DNA of 64,000 nucleotides from Chrysogorgia sp. JL179-B06 (GCA_035772405.1 JAYKKM010000123.1:247001-311000); one strand, 5' to 3'. Counted from the first letter of the stretch, positions 11,591 to 23,467 are shown. The notes: generated by a model from the letters alone, not told the origin. Made by a program: numbers and translations.

Positions 11591-13480
11591 TTCAGTCTGT
11601 TGCATTAGAAACACGAAACTATAGAGAGAACATTTTGGAGGAAACATATTATATCTTTCACATTATCTTTACCATTGGGTAGTATTTCAACGGCTTTCAA
11701 ATGACACAAGGTAATTCTGGTCGCCTAGTGATAAAAAACTTTGATCCACTTTGGAAGCTCCTTTGATATAACTTTTAACAGCTCACTTTTTCCTCCACTT
11801 TTACTCTCGTCAAGAGCATCAATTACGATCAGCATGGTTTGCCGTTCTCCCCGGTCGTACAGAGGATCATGTCCTATAGTGCAAATTTTACATGTATATT
11901 TTTATCTAACAGGGCGGCGTCGCAATTTTCCCTTTCGTAAACGGTCGTTACCATCCCGAAGCGTCGTTACCATCGCATCTCTCATAGAATGCTGGGTAAG
12001 CGGAGTGAAATTCCTCGTGGTCCCAAGGTTTCCCCCATACTTTGTTTGGTGCGGTGACATGTTCGTCGTGAAATTCAAAATATGTAAATATTTAGTATTT
12101 AGTATACAGGAGAAGAGCGTTGATGCAGAAGAAATTATACATGGCAAACTGTCAATCCTGGACCAGTAAATTCGATTTTGTGATCGATAGTCACAACGTA
12201 TATTATGTAGATACTTTCCAAAAGGCAAACGACGTTATTCGGGATTTCAAAATATCAATCGCAACAACGTATGCTGCGAGGTTTCAAAATATATTTGTGG
12301 ACTGACAAAATATATTTGTCGACTGAAACTAATATATGCGCATTGCATATATGGACCACCGTAATATACTGTATATAACCATAAATGTAGTTAAGCATTT
12401 CTGCATTTGCCATAGAACATTCGTAAAGTCACTTACTAGTCATAGATTCTTTTAAATAAGATGGTAACGACCCTCTCTCCTCCGCAGAGGCTTATTTTTA
12501 TTAGAGGAAGGCGTGCGGGCAAAATGGGGAAGCGCGCGGGGAGTGGTCATCGAGGAAAATCGGACGCGCGCGGTGGACGACGGGAAAACGGGAAACGAGA
12601 AAAGGAGGTTAGGAGCCTCTGCCAGATAATGTGCGGTTCTCTGGTCAAATTCACGGTTCTCTGCTCATGGCACTTTCTCCTGAAATCGACGATAGTTTGA
12701 ACGACGTACATTGTTCTTTGAACGATTTGAGTCTGGAAAATTGGTGTTTAATGTGATTCTGTCCAGGTTGTCGTTTTAGTTAACATTAATAACAATTTTA
12801 CACCATCTTTTAGTTTGAAGTTTGTTTATATTTTAATATATATGCATAGTATTAATAGTCGAGTGATTTACTGATTTGGCTTTTGATCTTGAAGCTCCAA
12901 TTGTTTTTTTTATTTTTTGCTGTACAAGCTGTCTTATTTATTAGTTGTTTATATATTAACCTGCAAACTACCGAATGCTAGTCAATGTGAACGTCTAGTC
13001 AAGAGCTCGCTGATTTCTGAGTTTGAAAACTCATTGGAACGGCCATTATAAATTGTTACCAGTGTGTTAATTGTTGTGGCACTTCTTATTATCTTGGATA
13101 TTAATGTTTATCATTTTGGATATTAATTATTTGTTTATTATCTTGGATATTAATGTATCCCTCGAGTCTGACCCAGTCCATCACTGAATTTGGTCGCCAT
13201 GTTGGATACATTATCTGGCAGAGGCTTATTTTCTTTCTCTCTTCCCGTCATTCCCTGCGCGCGTCCGATTTTCCTCCCGCTTACGCGCGCCTTTTTTAAT
13301 ACAATATATAAGCCTCTGCGGAGGAGAGAGGTAACGACCGTTTGCGAAAGGGAAAATTGCGGCGGCGCCTCGCATGCGACTTTTAGTCTCGTTCGCGCTT
13401 TCTCTTTTGGATCTCTTGTTGTTGTCTTTTTCGTGGCAAGTTGTTATCCAATAAAATTATTAAAATAAAATTTAAAAATA
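11591..13480 (-). pseudogene. NACHT-module fragment, copy 3, split by a transposon
   Basis: Only the Walker B part remains (minus strand, QTMLIVIDALDE near 11815, then LCHLKAVEILPN near 11690) together with the non-coding stretch that follows it in the other copies (13361-13480). A stop interrupts the ITRR-equivalent position (KVFYH then TAG). The element at 11922-13360 is inserted between the two halves. Copy 3 abuts the death-domain duplicon at 11590. Confidence 0.75.
11922..13360. mobile_element. TIR element with 9-bp target duplication, Mutator-like
   Basis: The ends read GCAATTTTCCCTTTCG and its inverted complement, and the inverted similarity continues through GTAAACGGTCGTTACC. Looser inverted similarity around CCTCTCTCCTCCGCAGAGGC extends further in (about 12461-12640 versus 13190-13340). 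The flanks GGCGGCGTC (11913-11921) and GGCGGCGCC (13361-13369) form a 9-bp duplication with one mismatch. The uninterrupted site is visible at 14093-14105. No transposase frame found. Superfamily is inferred from the duplication length. Confidence 0.75.
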
Positions 13481-13559
13481 AATATGGATTGCCCTGCCAG
13501 AGATGATTCCGACAAACCAAGACCTTCCTCGATGAAAGTTAGTAGAAGAGGTCCCTAAG

Positions 13560-14640
13560 CTGCGGCCACAATTTCTACAATTCGATAAACGTCGATGTTT
13601 GGATACACTTTCACTATTTCTGCTTTCATGCGATCAAAATAATCCATGTAAACAGCAGAGTAACCTCTAAGAACAATGCCTCAATCTATCTTTCCTGTTA
13701 TTTTCCTGTTTTTTGAACGGCCGACAGAATACGAAAGGAAAAAGGAAACGAGCCTTCGCTTTAACAAGTTCTTCGGAAGGCATGAAACTATAGAGAGAAC
13801 ATTTTGGAGGAAACATCTTATATCTTTCACATTATCTTTATCATTGGGTAGTATTTCAACGGCTTTCAAATGACACAAGGTCTTCTGGACTGGTAATTCT
13901 GCTCGCCTGGTGATAAAAAAACTTTGATACAATTTGGAAGCTCCTTTGATATAACTTTTAACAGCTCACTTTTTCCTCCACTTTCACTGTCAAGAGCATC
14001 AATTACGATCAGCATGGTTTGCCGTTCTCCCAGGTCGTACAGAGGATCATGTCCTATAGTGCAAATTTTACATGTATATTTTTATCTAACAGGGCGGCGC
14101 CTCGCATGGGACTTTTAGTCCCGTTCGCGCTTTCTCTTTTGGATCTCTTGTTGTTGTCTTTTTCGTGACAAGTTGATATCCAATAAAATTATTAAAAAAA
14201 ATAAAAATAAAAATGTAGGAGCACACGAAAAGCATCTGGAACACTGTCTCTTGAGTGAGGTCGCTCCAACTGCTCGATGAGTTTTTTCTTGAAATCCATG
14301 GATATTTTCATACAAATAACTTGCAAGAGACTCCAGCATCTTTAGCGGATTACGATAATCTGCAAAATCGACAGAAAGAGCGTGTTTGCTGCTAAAGTTT
14401 GCGAAGTTTATGAGAAAAACTTTAGCAACAAACACGCTCTTTCCAACCCGTGGGCCAGCGGTAAGCACCGTTACTCTAGAATTTGGTTCCTTCGTAAACC
14501 AGAAATCAACTCGATCGAGATGCCATTCTCTAGTGCCAGGGTGAAATGACTTGATAAGTTGCTGACGATCTCTGGTAAATCTGCACTTCGCTAAATCAAG
14601 GACTAGACGGCGCCTAGAATGTTCATTGCTAAACTGGTCA
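13560..14640 (-). pseudogene. NACHT-module fragment, copy 2
   Basis: The minus strand shows FHPGTREWHLDRVDFWF, P-loop AGPRVGKSV (about 14450), GFQEK followed by the same one-base shift as copy 1, then DPLYDLGERQTMLIVIDALD (about 14000), FFITRRAELP and LCHLKAVEILPNDKDN (about 13870). It lacks the C-terminal FHKT region kept by copy 1 and breaks off near 13560. Copy 2 is the best preserved around Walker A and B. The shared frameshift suggests the gene was already damaged before copies 1 and 2 separated, unless an intron boundary hides it. Confidence 0.75.
14375..14442. repeat. 26-bp-arm hairpin across the P-loop codons (copy 2)
   Basis: Same structure as at 3389-3456: arms 14375-14400 and 14417-14442, a 16-base loop, one arm mismatch. 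Confidence 0.9.
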
Positions 14641-15142
14641 GCGGTCGTTTGCGAGATTTATATGCTTCTGCATCTTTATCCAATTTGCAGTTATCATAAA
14701 AACTGCATATTGGAGAAACATGCGGACACACTAGAATCACTATCGACATTTTCTTGACGAGGGCGTTTTGCTGTATTCTTGATTTCTTGGTGATGGTTTT
14801 ATTCGATTGAGGAGTAGAGTTGCTTCCTGCTGCAATTTCATAATTAATCTCTAAATAAGTAAAATGTATATAACTTATTATACAGTTTAGAGCTGTAGGG
14901 CGAGATAAAATACAAATGATGAGTAAACTATCTAATAACAGGGGCCGCGGAACAAGGGGGCAATTGCCCCCCCCCCCTTTTTTTTCCTGCTTCTTTATAA
15001 TATTTTTCAGTTGACATCACTCAAAAGGAAAACGTGGATCTAGAAAGTTTGAAATGCGTTCTAACTTAGACGCACGTGCTCAATGTTAACCCTTTTGGAT
15101 CTATGTGACCTTTGACCTCTAACGCTGTAGCAATGCATGCAG
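14641..15142. repeat. Duplicated flank of NACHT copy 2, left part
   Basis: Matches 3640-4210 beside copy 1, with a deletion near 14930 and 14985. It ends at the target-site duplication of the inserted hAT-like element (TGCATGCAG, 15134-15142). The match resumes at 18703. Confidence 0.85.
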
Positions 15143-15241
15143 GGTTCGAGTTAACGCATCGCGATTCGCAAAACCCGATGCACTTTTTATAATTTGCGAT
15201 GCAAAAAAGGGCAAAAACTAGTAAAATCGCGATACAACAAC

Positions 15242-15469
15242 TCAAAACGGAGTTTTGTTTACTGGCTGTTTGTAAATTCCCAATATAGTACGTAAGGAAC
15301 GCGCGCGCATATTCCTTGTTCTGTAGTTTTTCATCCCCTGGAGCCGATCGTCGTGTTCTTTACACGTGGAACAGCGAATATTTCCAACATGTTTTCCACC
15401 AGGTTGCACATCCCATTCGAGCATGTTGTACTCTTTCTCCCAGGTCTTTACTGTTTTCAGTTTAGGCAT
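15242..15469 (-). pseudogene. hAT-type (ZNF862-like) transposase N-terminal fragment
   Basis: A 75-codon frame with TVKTWEKEYNMLEWD, then CSTCKEHDDRLQGMKNY. A Cys-x2-Cys pair followed by a GMKNY block is what I recall from the N-terminal zinc-binding region of ZNF862-like, hAT-derived proteins. The His ligands and the catalytic and dimerisation domains are absent, so this is a remnant. It lies just inside the left TIR of the host element and points toward it. Confidence 0.45.
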
Positions 15470-15544
15470 GTTTTCAGTTTAGACATGTCATATTCAGCTG
15501 CTTTTACATGTTTTATCACGTTGCTTTGAGTTTTTTGGGTAACC

Positions 15545-18362
15545 AGTATGGTGGGAACAATTCAGTCGTCGAACTTTGGCATCAAACCATAATTCGATCG
15601 CTGCATGTATCGGTCTGAGCCTAGCTGTTTTTTCAAGGCTATATCTGCAGCGCGCTTGTGCATATCAGTGTTGACCAGGGCGCTTATGTACTTGTCATTT
15701 ATAGACCGCCACCTTCGAACAGAAACAGACTTAACTTAAAGTTCATTCTTTGACGAATTTAGTCGTTTCCTGGAACTGCTAGCTAGCACTCCCGATCACT
15801 TGATTATCCTCGGTGACCTAAATTTCCACGTGGACATGCCTAATGATTTATCTGCGTTACGCTTCATGGATTTACTCGAGACGTTTAATTTACAACATCA
15901 CATTAATGTTGCAACCCATCGAAATGGCCACATCCTTGACCTGATAATATCCAGAAGAGACGACGATCTTGTCTCCAACTTCAGTGTTACCGACCCAACG
16001 ATTTCTGATCACTTAGCAGTACACTGTAAGATATCCCTAAAGAAACCTTGTTTTGCCCGTAAAGAAATCAGCTATAGGAAAGTGAAGTCAGTAAATATAG
16101 ACCGCTTTACGACTGACATCAGGAACTTGCCTTTAATGGATGATAATAATTTAAATGTTACTGAACTTGTAGAGTTATACGGGCAATCCTTATCCTCACT
16201 ACTGGAATGCCATGCACCTCTCAAAAAACGCACTATCACGATTAGACCTGCTTCGCCTTGGTACACCGATGACATAAGAAATGAGAAAGTTAAGAGACGT
16301 AGACTTGAGCGACGATGGCGTAAGAACAAGCTCACAATCAACAGAGAATTATATGTGGCACAATGTAATCTGGCGAGTAGGTTAATTCATCAATCTAAGA
16401 TGGAATATTACTCTGCGATTATTGAAGACAACAGTTCAAACCAAACTGTCTTGTTCACAGCTGTGAACAAGATGTTGAATTGCAAGGCAGTGGATAAACT
16501 TCCATCATACGACGATCCCCTAAGTCTTGCTAACAAGTTTGCTGAATTTTTCACAGAGAAAGTACAAACTATAAGAAATGGCTTTTCATCCATGCCTGTT
16601 GATAGTGAAGACTATTTTACGGCCAACTATACAGATCAGGAATTAAACTTCTTCACTCCTACGACTCCTGAAGAGCGGGAATATAACTACTAAATCCTGC
16701 TTGCTAGATCCTATACCGGGCAGCATTATGAAGAATTGCTTTGATACTTTACTATACCAGTTATTACTAGAATTATTAACCTGTCATTTACAGAAACAGT
16801 GGTACCTAGTCACCTCAAGGAAGCAGTTTTGAGACATAAGATAAAGAAGCCATCACTAGACAATGAATTATTCTCTAGCTTTAGACCCATTTCCAACCTG
16901 ATGTTTATAGCTAAAGCCATGGAGAAAGTTGTTGCTTCTCGATTGAACTGCCATCTTAACGACTGTGACTTACATGAGCTGTTACAGTCTGCATACAAAC
17001 GAGGACTGAGCACCGAAACAGCACTCCTGAAAGTTCAGAATGACATCTTACATGGTATTGATAACAATGGCTGTGTCATTCTTTTGTTATTTGATCTCTC
17101 GGCAGCATTTGACACCGTAGATCACGATATATTACTCACTAGACTCAGTAGACGATTTGGCATTAAAGCGACACCGTAGATCACGATATATTACTCACTA
17201 GACTCAGTAGACGATTTGGCATTAAAGCGAAGGCCCTCGCATGGATCAAGTCGTATTTATCTGATCGACGTCAGTTTGTATACGTGGAAGGCAAACGCTC
17301 TGTGAATCATGATCTTCCTTGTGGCTTTCCACAAGGATCTGTCCTTGGGCCCATTTTATACCTGCTTTATACAGCCCCTCTTGGAGACGTAATTAAACGA
17401 CACAATATGAATTACCATTTTTATGCTGATGACAGTCAGATTTACATGACCTTTCGACCGTCACACACCAATGAGCCAGAATACTCCATGTCTATTGCCG
17501 AAGCATGTATGAGAGACATAAACAACTGGATGACCATTATTAATAAACTCAGATTAAATAATGAAACGACAGAGTTTCTTATTCTGAATGCTAGACATAA
17601 ACTATCACCTTCATTGGATTATATTCACGTTGGTACTGAACTGATTCAACCATCTAAGTCAGCTAAGAACATCGGAGTCTGGTTCGACAGCACTATCTAT
17701 GGAGAAACAAGTTAAAATGATATGTAGAACAGGTTTTTATCATCTCAGAAACATCGCTATTATTAGAAAGTTTTTATCTTACAAACAACGAGACTGGACT
17801 ACTGTAACTCACTGCTCTCAGGACTCCCACAATATCTCATAGAGAAACTTCAACACGTACATAACTCTGCAGCTCGTCTTACCCAAACTCGGAAATACGA
17901 ACACATTACGCCAGTTCTTATGGATCTACACTGGCTTCCTGTAAGCGAAAGAATCGATTTCAAAGTGTTATCTATAACATTCAAAGCACTTCATGGCCTG
18001 GCGCAGTTGTATCTTCAGGAAACTTTAACTGTATACACTCCTACTAGATTGCTACGCTCAATTAACAAACGTCTCCTGGTAGTACCTAAATACAGACTGA
18101 AGTCATACGGAATGAGAGCCTTTTCAGTGATGGCTCCTCTACTATGGAACAGGCTACCAGAGGATATTAGAACTATTGACTCCTTACATATTTTTAAATC
18201 TAGAATTAAGATATTTCTTTTTAAACGTGCCTATGCACTTCACTAGTTCATTTACATCTAGTCATTTTACTATAGTTGCAGTCTATGTCTGTTTTACTGT
18301 AAAGCGCTTTTGGTTTTTATAAGAAATGGCGCTCAAGAAATAAAGATTATTATTATTATTAT
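15545..18362 (+). pseudogene. L2/CR1-clade non-LTR retrotransposon, ORF2 remains
   Basis: In order: the end of an EEP endonuclease (YRPP near 15705, ILGDLNFHVD near 15807, SDHLAVH near 16010); then reverse transcriptase with FRPISNL (about 16885), LLLFDLSAAFDTVDH (about 17090), GSVLGPILY (about 17340) and FYADDSQIYM (about 17420). A C-terminal part follows at 17920-18246 (LHWLPVSERIDFK, YGMRAFSVMAPLLWNRLP), and the tail ends in (ATT)n at 18346-18362. Stops and frameshifts separate the parts near 15745, 16693, 17179 and 17715, so it is inactive. The 5' end is truncated. The element copies itself by target-primed reverse transcription (family knowledge). Confidence 0.88.
17111..17228 (+). repeat. 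59-bp perfect tandem duplication inside the RT domain
   Basis: The unit at 17111-17169, starting GACACCGTAGATCACG, is repeated exactly at 17170-17228. Because 59 is not a multiple of three, it breaks the reverse transcriptase frame right after the catalytic FDTVDH motif. Confidence 0.95.
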
Positions 18363-18702
18363 ATACTTAGTATATAAGCGCCCTGGTGTTGACATGCTTT
18401 TTGACGGAATCAGACGTCGCATTTTTAGAGTCGAAAGATGGCGTGATCGAACTATCACCGAAATGACGATGTCAGATTTGGAAAATGATGAAGCTGACGA
18501 TGAAACCGAATAACTTTTTAATTCTTACCTTTGTTTTAAGTACTTTGTATTACATATTATATATCTACATCGCTTTAATAAATATAGAAGTTTTCGATCG
18601 TTGTTCGTTTTTATGCGAATTTGATCAGGGGGGTTGGGATTTTTCGAACAAATGTTTTTGCGATGCACTTTTGAAACGTTAATTCGAACCCCGTGCATGC
18701 AG

Positions 18703-19350
18703 ATCAAGCTAAGCCGTTTTATTAGTTGATACATTACTTTCGAAGCGGAGGAATTTCACGATGAAAGAAAAAGTTATTTCACTATTTGTTTGCCTATGCC
18801 TTGCTTCTGACGTGGATTTTCATTCATGCTGCCCAGGGGCGGATTAAGGACCCCTGGGGCAAATTTAGATTGTGGGGGAACATCTGAAAGTTAGCAGGTT
18901 GCACCCCAGTCTCTGGGGCTGCGGTGCACGGGAACAGTTATCGCTTATCAGTTACTAATATAAATATTGACTGCTGAGGCTGGGGTTTATTTAAAAAAAT
19001 GGTTGTTCTTTTATTTTGTGAAGTTAAATACTGATCTTATGATTCTGTAAAATATTTCAAGATTTTTAATTGTTTAAATGATTTTTTGCTGTTGTGGTCG
19101 GTTTTTTCCCTGCGTTTCAAATTTGAGCTGGGCCCTCAGAAGCTCGGGGCCCTAAGTTTAATCCGCCCCTGATGCTGTCGAGCTGTGCTATAGAAAGCAA
19201 TGCCGTAAACACGGGAAATGTGAGGAGAATTGTTAAGCAATGATTTTTTTATCGTTATTGTTAATGCTGTTGTTGTTACGTGCACCAAGTGCATGCACAT
19301 TCATGCTTTGTAAAATAAAATTGATGATCGGGTACGAAATTCGACATCTT
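18703..19350. repeat. Duplicated flank of NACHT copy 2, right part
   Basis: Continues the match to copy 1 (4205-4920) after the hAT-like insertion, including the start of the CGACATCTTTCTCTGC stretch. A C17 run at 19360-19376 follows, where copy 1 instead has the 20-bp minisatellite. Confidence 0.85.
18834..19171. mobile_element. hAT-like MITE (copy 2 of the 4341 insertion)
   Basis: Same CAGGGGCGGATTAA ends and the same insertion site as 4341-4727, with target duplication ATGCTGCC/ATGCTGTC (18826-18833 and 19172-19179). Small internal indels distinguish the two. Confidence 0.85.
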
Positions 19351-20099
19351 TCTCTGCAACCCCCCCCCCCCCCCCCATCCCCTTCTTCGCCACTTGAAAT
19401 TGCCGCCCATTCTAAAAATAGGTCCGCGATGCGAACATGTGGGTACCGCGTGGAATATTAATGCCTGAATCAGCCTTGTCGACGAGGAATGAGCATGGGG
19501 TGTGATTTTTATGAAACAAAAAGACTATGTTATCTAAACTACAGAAAGATAAATCCAAATCTGTGATACTAACTGAAATATTAATATTATTCCCACTATG
19601 GGATCACTATCATGGAGGTTCTTTATTATTATATTGATGTCGTGCCTTTAAAGTGTCTATGAAATGAAAATTCTCTCCAGTTTTTATTATTGTATCACAT
19701 GCTTTTCATATATTATCCCGTTCTTGAATTGCTACGCTTTATGTAATTTGAGCTCTGATGTCACATTACAACAAAACTGAAAATCAGGCATATCTTCAGA
19801 CTGGTTCGACTAAATAGATTCAAACCTTGATGACTTACTCAGTCAATTTGTAATGGTTCTAATGTGGTTGCTATAGTAACAGATTAGTTTCCAGATTATT
19901 CATTCTCATTCTGATCTCTTTTCCTTTTCATGTTTAATATTTGTTCTTCATCTGCTCCCTTTCTCTTTGAAGTGTTTTTACTTTGGCTATTTTGATTATC
20001 TACAGAGACGTCTAGGTTGTTTTGTCTTTTTAATTTGAAACGAAAACTTTCTTGTGCTTCCACTTTTCAAAATGAAAGCTTCAGCTAAAATTATTGGGG
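19351..20099. other. Stretch without a supported gene
   Basis: Begins with a C17 run. AAAGTGTCTATGAAATGAAAAT at about 19650 (given here as two parts, AAAGTGTCTATG and AAATGAAAAT) resembles the end of the foldback element at 52957-53407, so a related copy may start there. No exon-like frame. Confidence 0.5.
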
Positions 20100-21180
20100 C
20101 TAACACTGCCTGGGGGTCGACCCATCAGGATGGCCGCTGATTCCCGCATTATAGAATAACTGTGCTCTGTGTTGTAAAATTACATTGTATAGTAATTAGT
20201 CCCAACTATACACCCAGTCTGCATTCTAATCTTTAGATTGACTGGGAATGATATTATTATATTAATTGTTGCTCCATCATGCTATAGAAATATTTATATG
20301 ATTTTTATGCATGCCAAAAGGACAGGCAAGAAGAGCCCTGGGGAAAATGCTGACATTAAAATACTGGTGATGCAGACTGGATCCACAGTCTTTGTATTTA
20401 TCAAATACTTTGTATTTATGGCAATCTTGGAACAAACACGAGGAGACTAATATTGGCAAGAAAGTTGGGAAAAGTGTATACAAATGTACAATATTATTTT
20501 GTTGGTAATGTGGCGTGAGTTTGTCCTAGCTTAAAAACTATGTAAATATATCGCAGTTTGCTGAAACTTGTAGTGTCAGAAGTGATATTTTTATTTATCC
20601 CAGAATACAAAAAGCATTTGTGAAGAAATAGGACTTGATCTGTGAAATGATTCATAAATATCCAACCAGATATGCTTAGAAAGGATATACTTTGCCCAAG
20701 GTGGGGGATTTAGTCTGGTTTGACGCATATTTTGGGCTCCAGGGTGGGGATTTTGACCAAAATTGCTTCTGAAAAATGAAACCCCCACATCTGTCGGCCT
20801 GCATTACTTGGAAGCTGCCAGCTGGTACTCACCCTGATATCCATAACGTCTGAGTAGACCTACGGCATCGGCTCTCCCCAATCAATAAAGAAACAGTATT
20901 CTCCACACTATTCATCCACTCAAAAAGTAATTCTGTTGTGGGATTTTTTCTCTTCCCCAGTTTCGTCTTGGGTATACTGTTCAACGTATAATATACTCAC
21001 GCGTTGAACAGTATATCCAAGACTATCAGCTAGTGAAAGCCAATCTTTCATAGGAACGTCAAGACTTTTAAACATGGACAGCTTTTCAAGTAAGGTAAAG
21101 AAGACACCAGACGATTCTTCCTGTATTCGCAAGACAAATTTCTCTAGAAATTGATCCCAACTTCAGTCTGTTACATTGTT
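20100..21180 (-). repeat. NLR-associated duplicon (beta)
   Basis: Second copy of the segment seen at 10300-11590. It carries the death-domain-like exon at 20920-21132 on the minus strand. Its closest relative is the alpha copy: both share the TTGGCAAGAAAGTTGGG stretch and the GCCCAAGGTKGGGG block that gamma lacks or has altered. Confidence 0.85.
20920..21132 (-). pseudogene. Death-domain-like exon, copy beta
   Basis: Frame with LLEKLSMFKSLDVP, KDWLSLADSLGY and YVEQYTQDETGEEKK. It differs from the alpha copy by W-L for W-R and by T for I. Upstream on the minus strand, about 40 bases present in the alpha and gamma copies (from GCCCTCGCCATG to CACTG) are deleted, which removes the likely exon start. 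Domain assignment by eye, as for the other copies. Confidence 0.5.
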
Positions 21181-22069
21181 GAAAACGTTACCCGGTCTTC
21201 GAAAATAAAAAACAGTTCAAAATGCTTGTAAACCAGAAATCTCAAAATCTTCCAAACTACATTATTGAATTTTCTTATGACTTGCTTGGCACGCTCTCCC
21301 TCCTTCACGTGATCGTATCCAGACCTGCGTTCCTTTTGGCCTGCGCCCAATCCCTACCCGGCGTAAGTACTTCATCTTGCAGGGATATAGCGAACCCACA
21401 CCACTAAACATGATTTACCGGGCGCGCGATTTTCTGAGTTGGAAAGCCCTGAGTCTATGGCTTATATCCTGTGAAGTTGTTTCTGTATAAGCTGTAAATA
21501 ACTCACTCAGGGAAAATCCTGAGTTCCTTGTGGGGCTCGGACCTGCATTACAGCTTGTATATATTACATCAACAATTTAATGAGATAAAAACATCAAGCT
21601 GCAATTTCTTAACATTTATAACAAAAAAATTGTACTGACCGTCTGGCTTGTTATGCGGGTATCAGCGGCCATCCCGAGGTTACCTGGTAAGGGATGTGTT
21701 GCTTGCCGGCAAACCAAGCTGTCACATGGTTCAGCGATTCACCATGCTCGATTTAACGTGTCTTTTTATAGGATTTAATTCGTCTTTATAGAACAAAGAT
21801 ATGTATGTAGACTGTTTATGTTTTAGATTACTTCAAACACTTGGTAGTATTATGTAAATGTTCTTATTAAACGGTCGTTTTCTTTCTTGGTTCTGAATCA
21901 CGAGTGTGCTTTTTATGCATTTTTAAATTTTTATTGACAAAATTGCATTTTCTTTGCAAATAATATGGTAAGAGTAAAACTTTGTTATGAAAAACATTGC
22001 TGCTTTTGTCTGAATGATTGCAATGCCCAATTTTCTCCTGAGGGTGGGGGTATTGGTTGCATTATTAAC
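21181..22069. other. Flank of duplicon beta; no gene supported
   Basis: 21280-21400 matches 25364-25470, the flank of duplicon alpha beyond a transposon, which helps define that insertion. 21420-21610 contains CTGAGTT/AACTCAG and CAGCTTGTATAT motifs that recur near 52440-52500 and 50990. No exon found. Confidence 0.5.
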
Positions 22070-23299
22070 ATCCATTTGTGAAGGTTGCTTTGACAAATGC
22101 CCCTGGGTCCCTGGGGGTCGACCCATCAGGATGGCCGCTGATACCCGCATTATAGAATAACTGTGCTCTGTGTTGTAAAATTACATTGTATAGCAATTAG
22201 TCCCAACTATACACCCAGTCTGCATTCTAATCTTTAGATTGACTGGGAATGATTTTATTATATTAATTGTTGCTCCATCATGCTATAGAAATATTTATAT
22301 GATTTTTATGCATGCCAAAAGGACAGGCAAGAAGAGCCCTGGAGAAAATGTCTTTGTATTTATCAAATACTTTGTATTTATGGCCATCTTGGAACAAACA
22401 CGAGGAGACTAATATTGGCAAGAAAGTTGGGAAAAGTGTATATAAATGTACAATATTATTTTGTTGGTAATGTGGCGTGAGTTTGTCCTAGCTTAAAAAC
22501 TATGTAAATATATCGCAGTTTGCTGAAACTTGTAGTGTCAGAAATGATATATTTTTATTTATCCCAGAATACGAAAAGCATTTGTCAAGAAATAGGACTT
22601 GATCTGTGAAATTATTCATAAATATCCAACCAGATATGCTTAAAAAGGATATACTTTGCCCAAGGTTGGGGGATTTGGTCTGGTTTGACCCATATTTTGG
22701 GCTCCAGGGTCAGGGTGGGGATTTTGACCAAAATTGCTTCTGAAAAATCCCCCACATCTGCCGGCCAGCATTACTTGGAAGCTGCCAGCTGGTACTCACC
22801 TTGATTGTCCTGATATCCATAACGTCTGAGTAGACCTACGGCATCGGCTCTCCCCAATCAATAAAGAAACAGTATTCTCCACACTATTGACTATTCATCC
22901 ACTCAAAAAGTAATTATGTTGTGGGATTTTTTCTCTTCCCCAGTTTCGTCTTGGATATACTGTTCAACGTATAATATACTCACGCGTTGAACAGTATATC
23001 CAAGACTATCAGCTAGTGAACGCCAATCTTTCATAGGAACGTCAAGACTTTTAAACATGCACAGCTTTTCAAGTAAGGTAAAGAAGACACCAGACGATTC
23101 TTCCTGTATTCGCAAGACGCCCTCGCCATGTTGAAGCTAGTTCCTTCTCGATCACCACTGAATTTCTCTAGAAATTGATCCCAACTTCAGTCTGTTACAT
23201 TGTTGAAAACGTTACATAGTCTTCGAAAATTAAAAACAGTTCAAAATGCTTACCAGAAATCTCAAAATCTTCCAAATTGCTTATGACTTGCTCGGCGTG
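22070..23299 (-). repeat. NLR-associated duplicon (alpha)
   Basis: Third copy of the 10300-11590 segment. It begins with GTGAAGGTTGCTTTGACAAA, also seen at 10293, and runs into the 8-bp target site CTCCGGAC (23300-23307) of a hAT-like element. A small internal deletion removes about 30 bases after 22347 compared with beta. Confidence 0.85.
22903..23145 (-). pseudogene. Death-domain-like exon, copy alpha
   Basis: The most intact of the three: minus-strand frame EGVLRIQEESSGVFF, LLEKLCMFKSLDVP, KDWRSLADSLGY, SILYVEQYIQDETGEEKK. Upstream in the same frame lies QHGEGVL after a possible AG acceptor (CTAG, about 23143). The W-x3-A-x3-G pattern and helix lengths fit a MyD88-like death domain half. 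No clear GT donor was found at the other end, so the exon is uncertain and no link to a NACHT exon is proven. Confidence 0.5.
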
Positions 23300-23467
23300 C
23301 TCCGGACCAGTGCTTCCACAAGTTGCAAGTGAAATTTCCTTTTACGATCCTTAAATTTCCTTTTTTTTTAGTAAATTTCCTTGCAAAAATCACCAAATTT
23401 CCTTGTAATTTCCTTGCAGATATCTCTCAAAATAGCCAAATTTGAAATTTCTTAATCTAGTGGTCCC

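Larger units (their letters stand above)
15143..18693. mobile_element. hAT-like element carrying a nested L2-like retroelement
   Basis: TGCATGCAG occurs directly at both edges (15134-15142 and 18694-18702). The termini are inverted: GGTTCGAGTTAACG at the left, and CGTTAATTCGAACCCC at the right. The empty site is visible in copy 1 at about 4200 (CAATGCATACAGATC). The duplication is 8 or 9 bp depending on the end assigned. Subterminal GCGATGCA motifs recur at both ends. A minus-strand frame at 15242-15469 resembles the N-terminus of ZNF862-like hAT proteins. An L2-like element fills most of the interior. Confidence 0.8.

Noticed and set aside
11741..12169. 142-codon plus-strand frame
   Set aside because: Its left part is the reverse strand of the Walker B region of NACHT copy 3 and its right part lies in a transposon.
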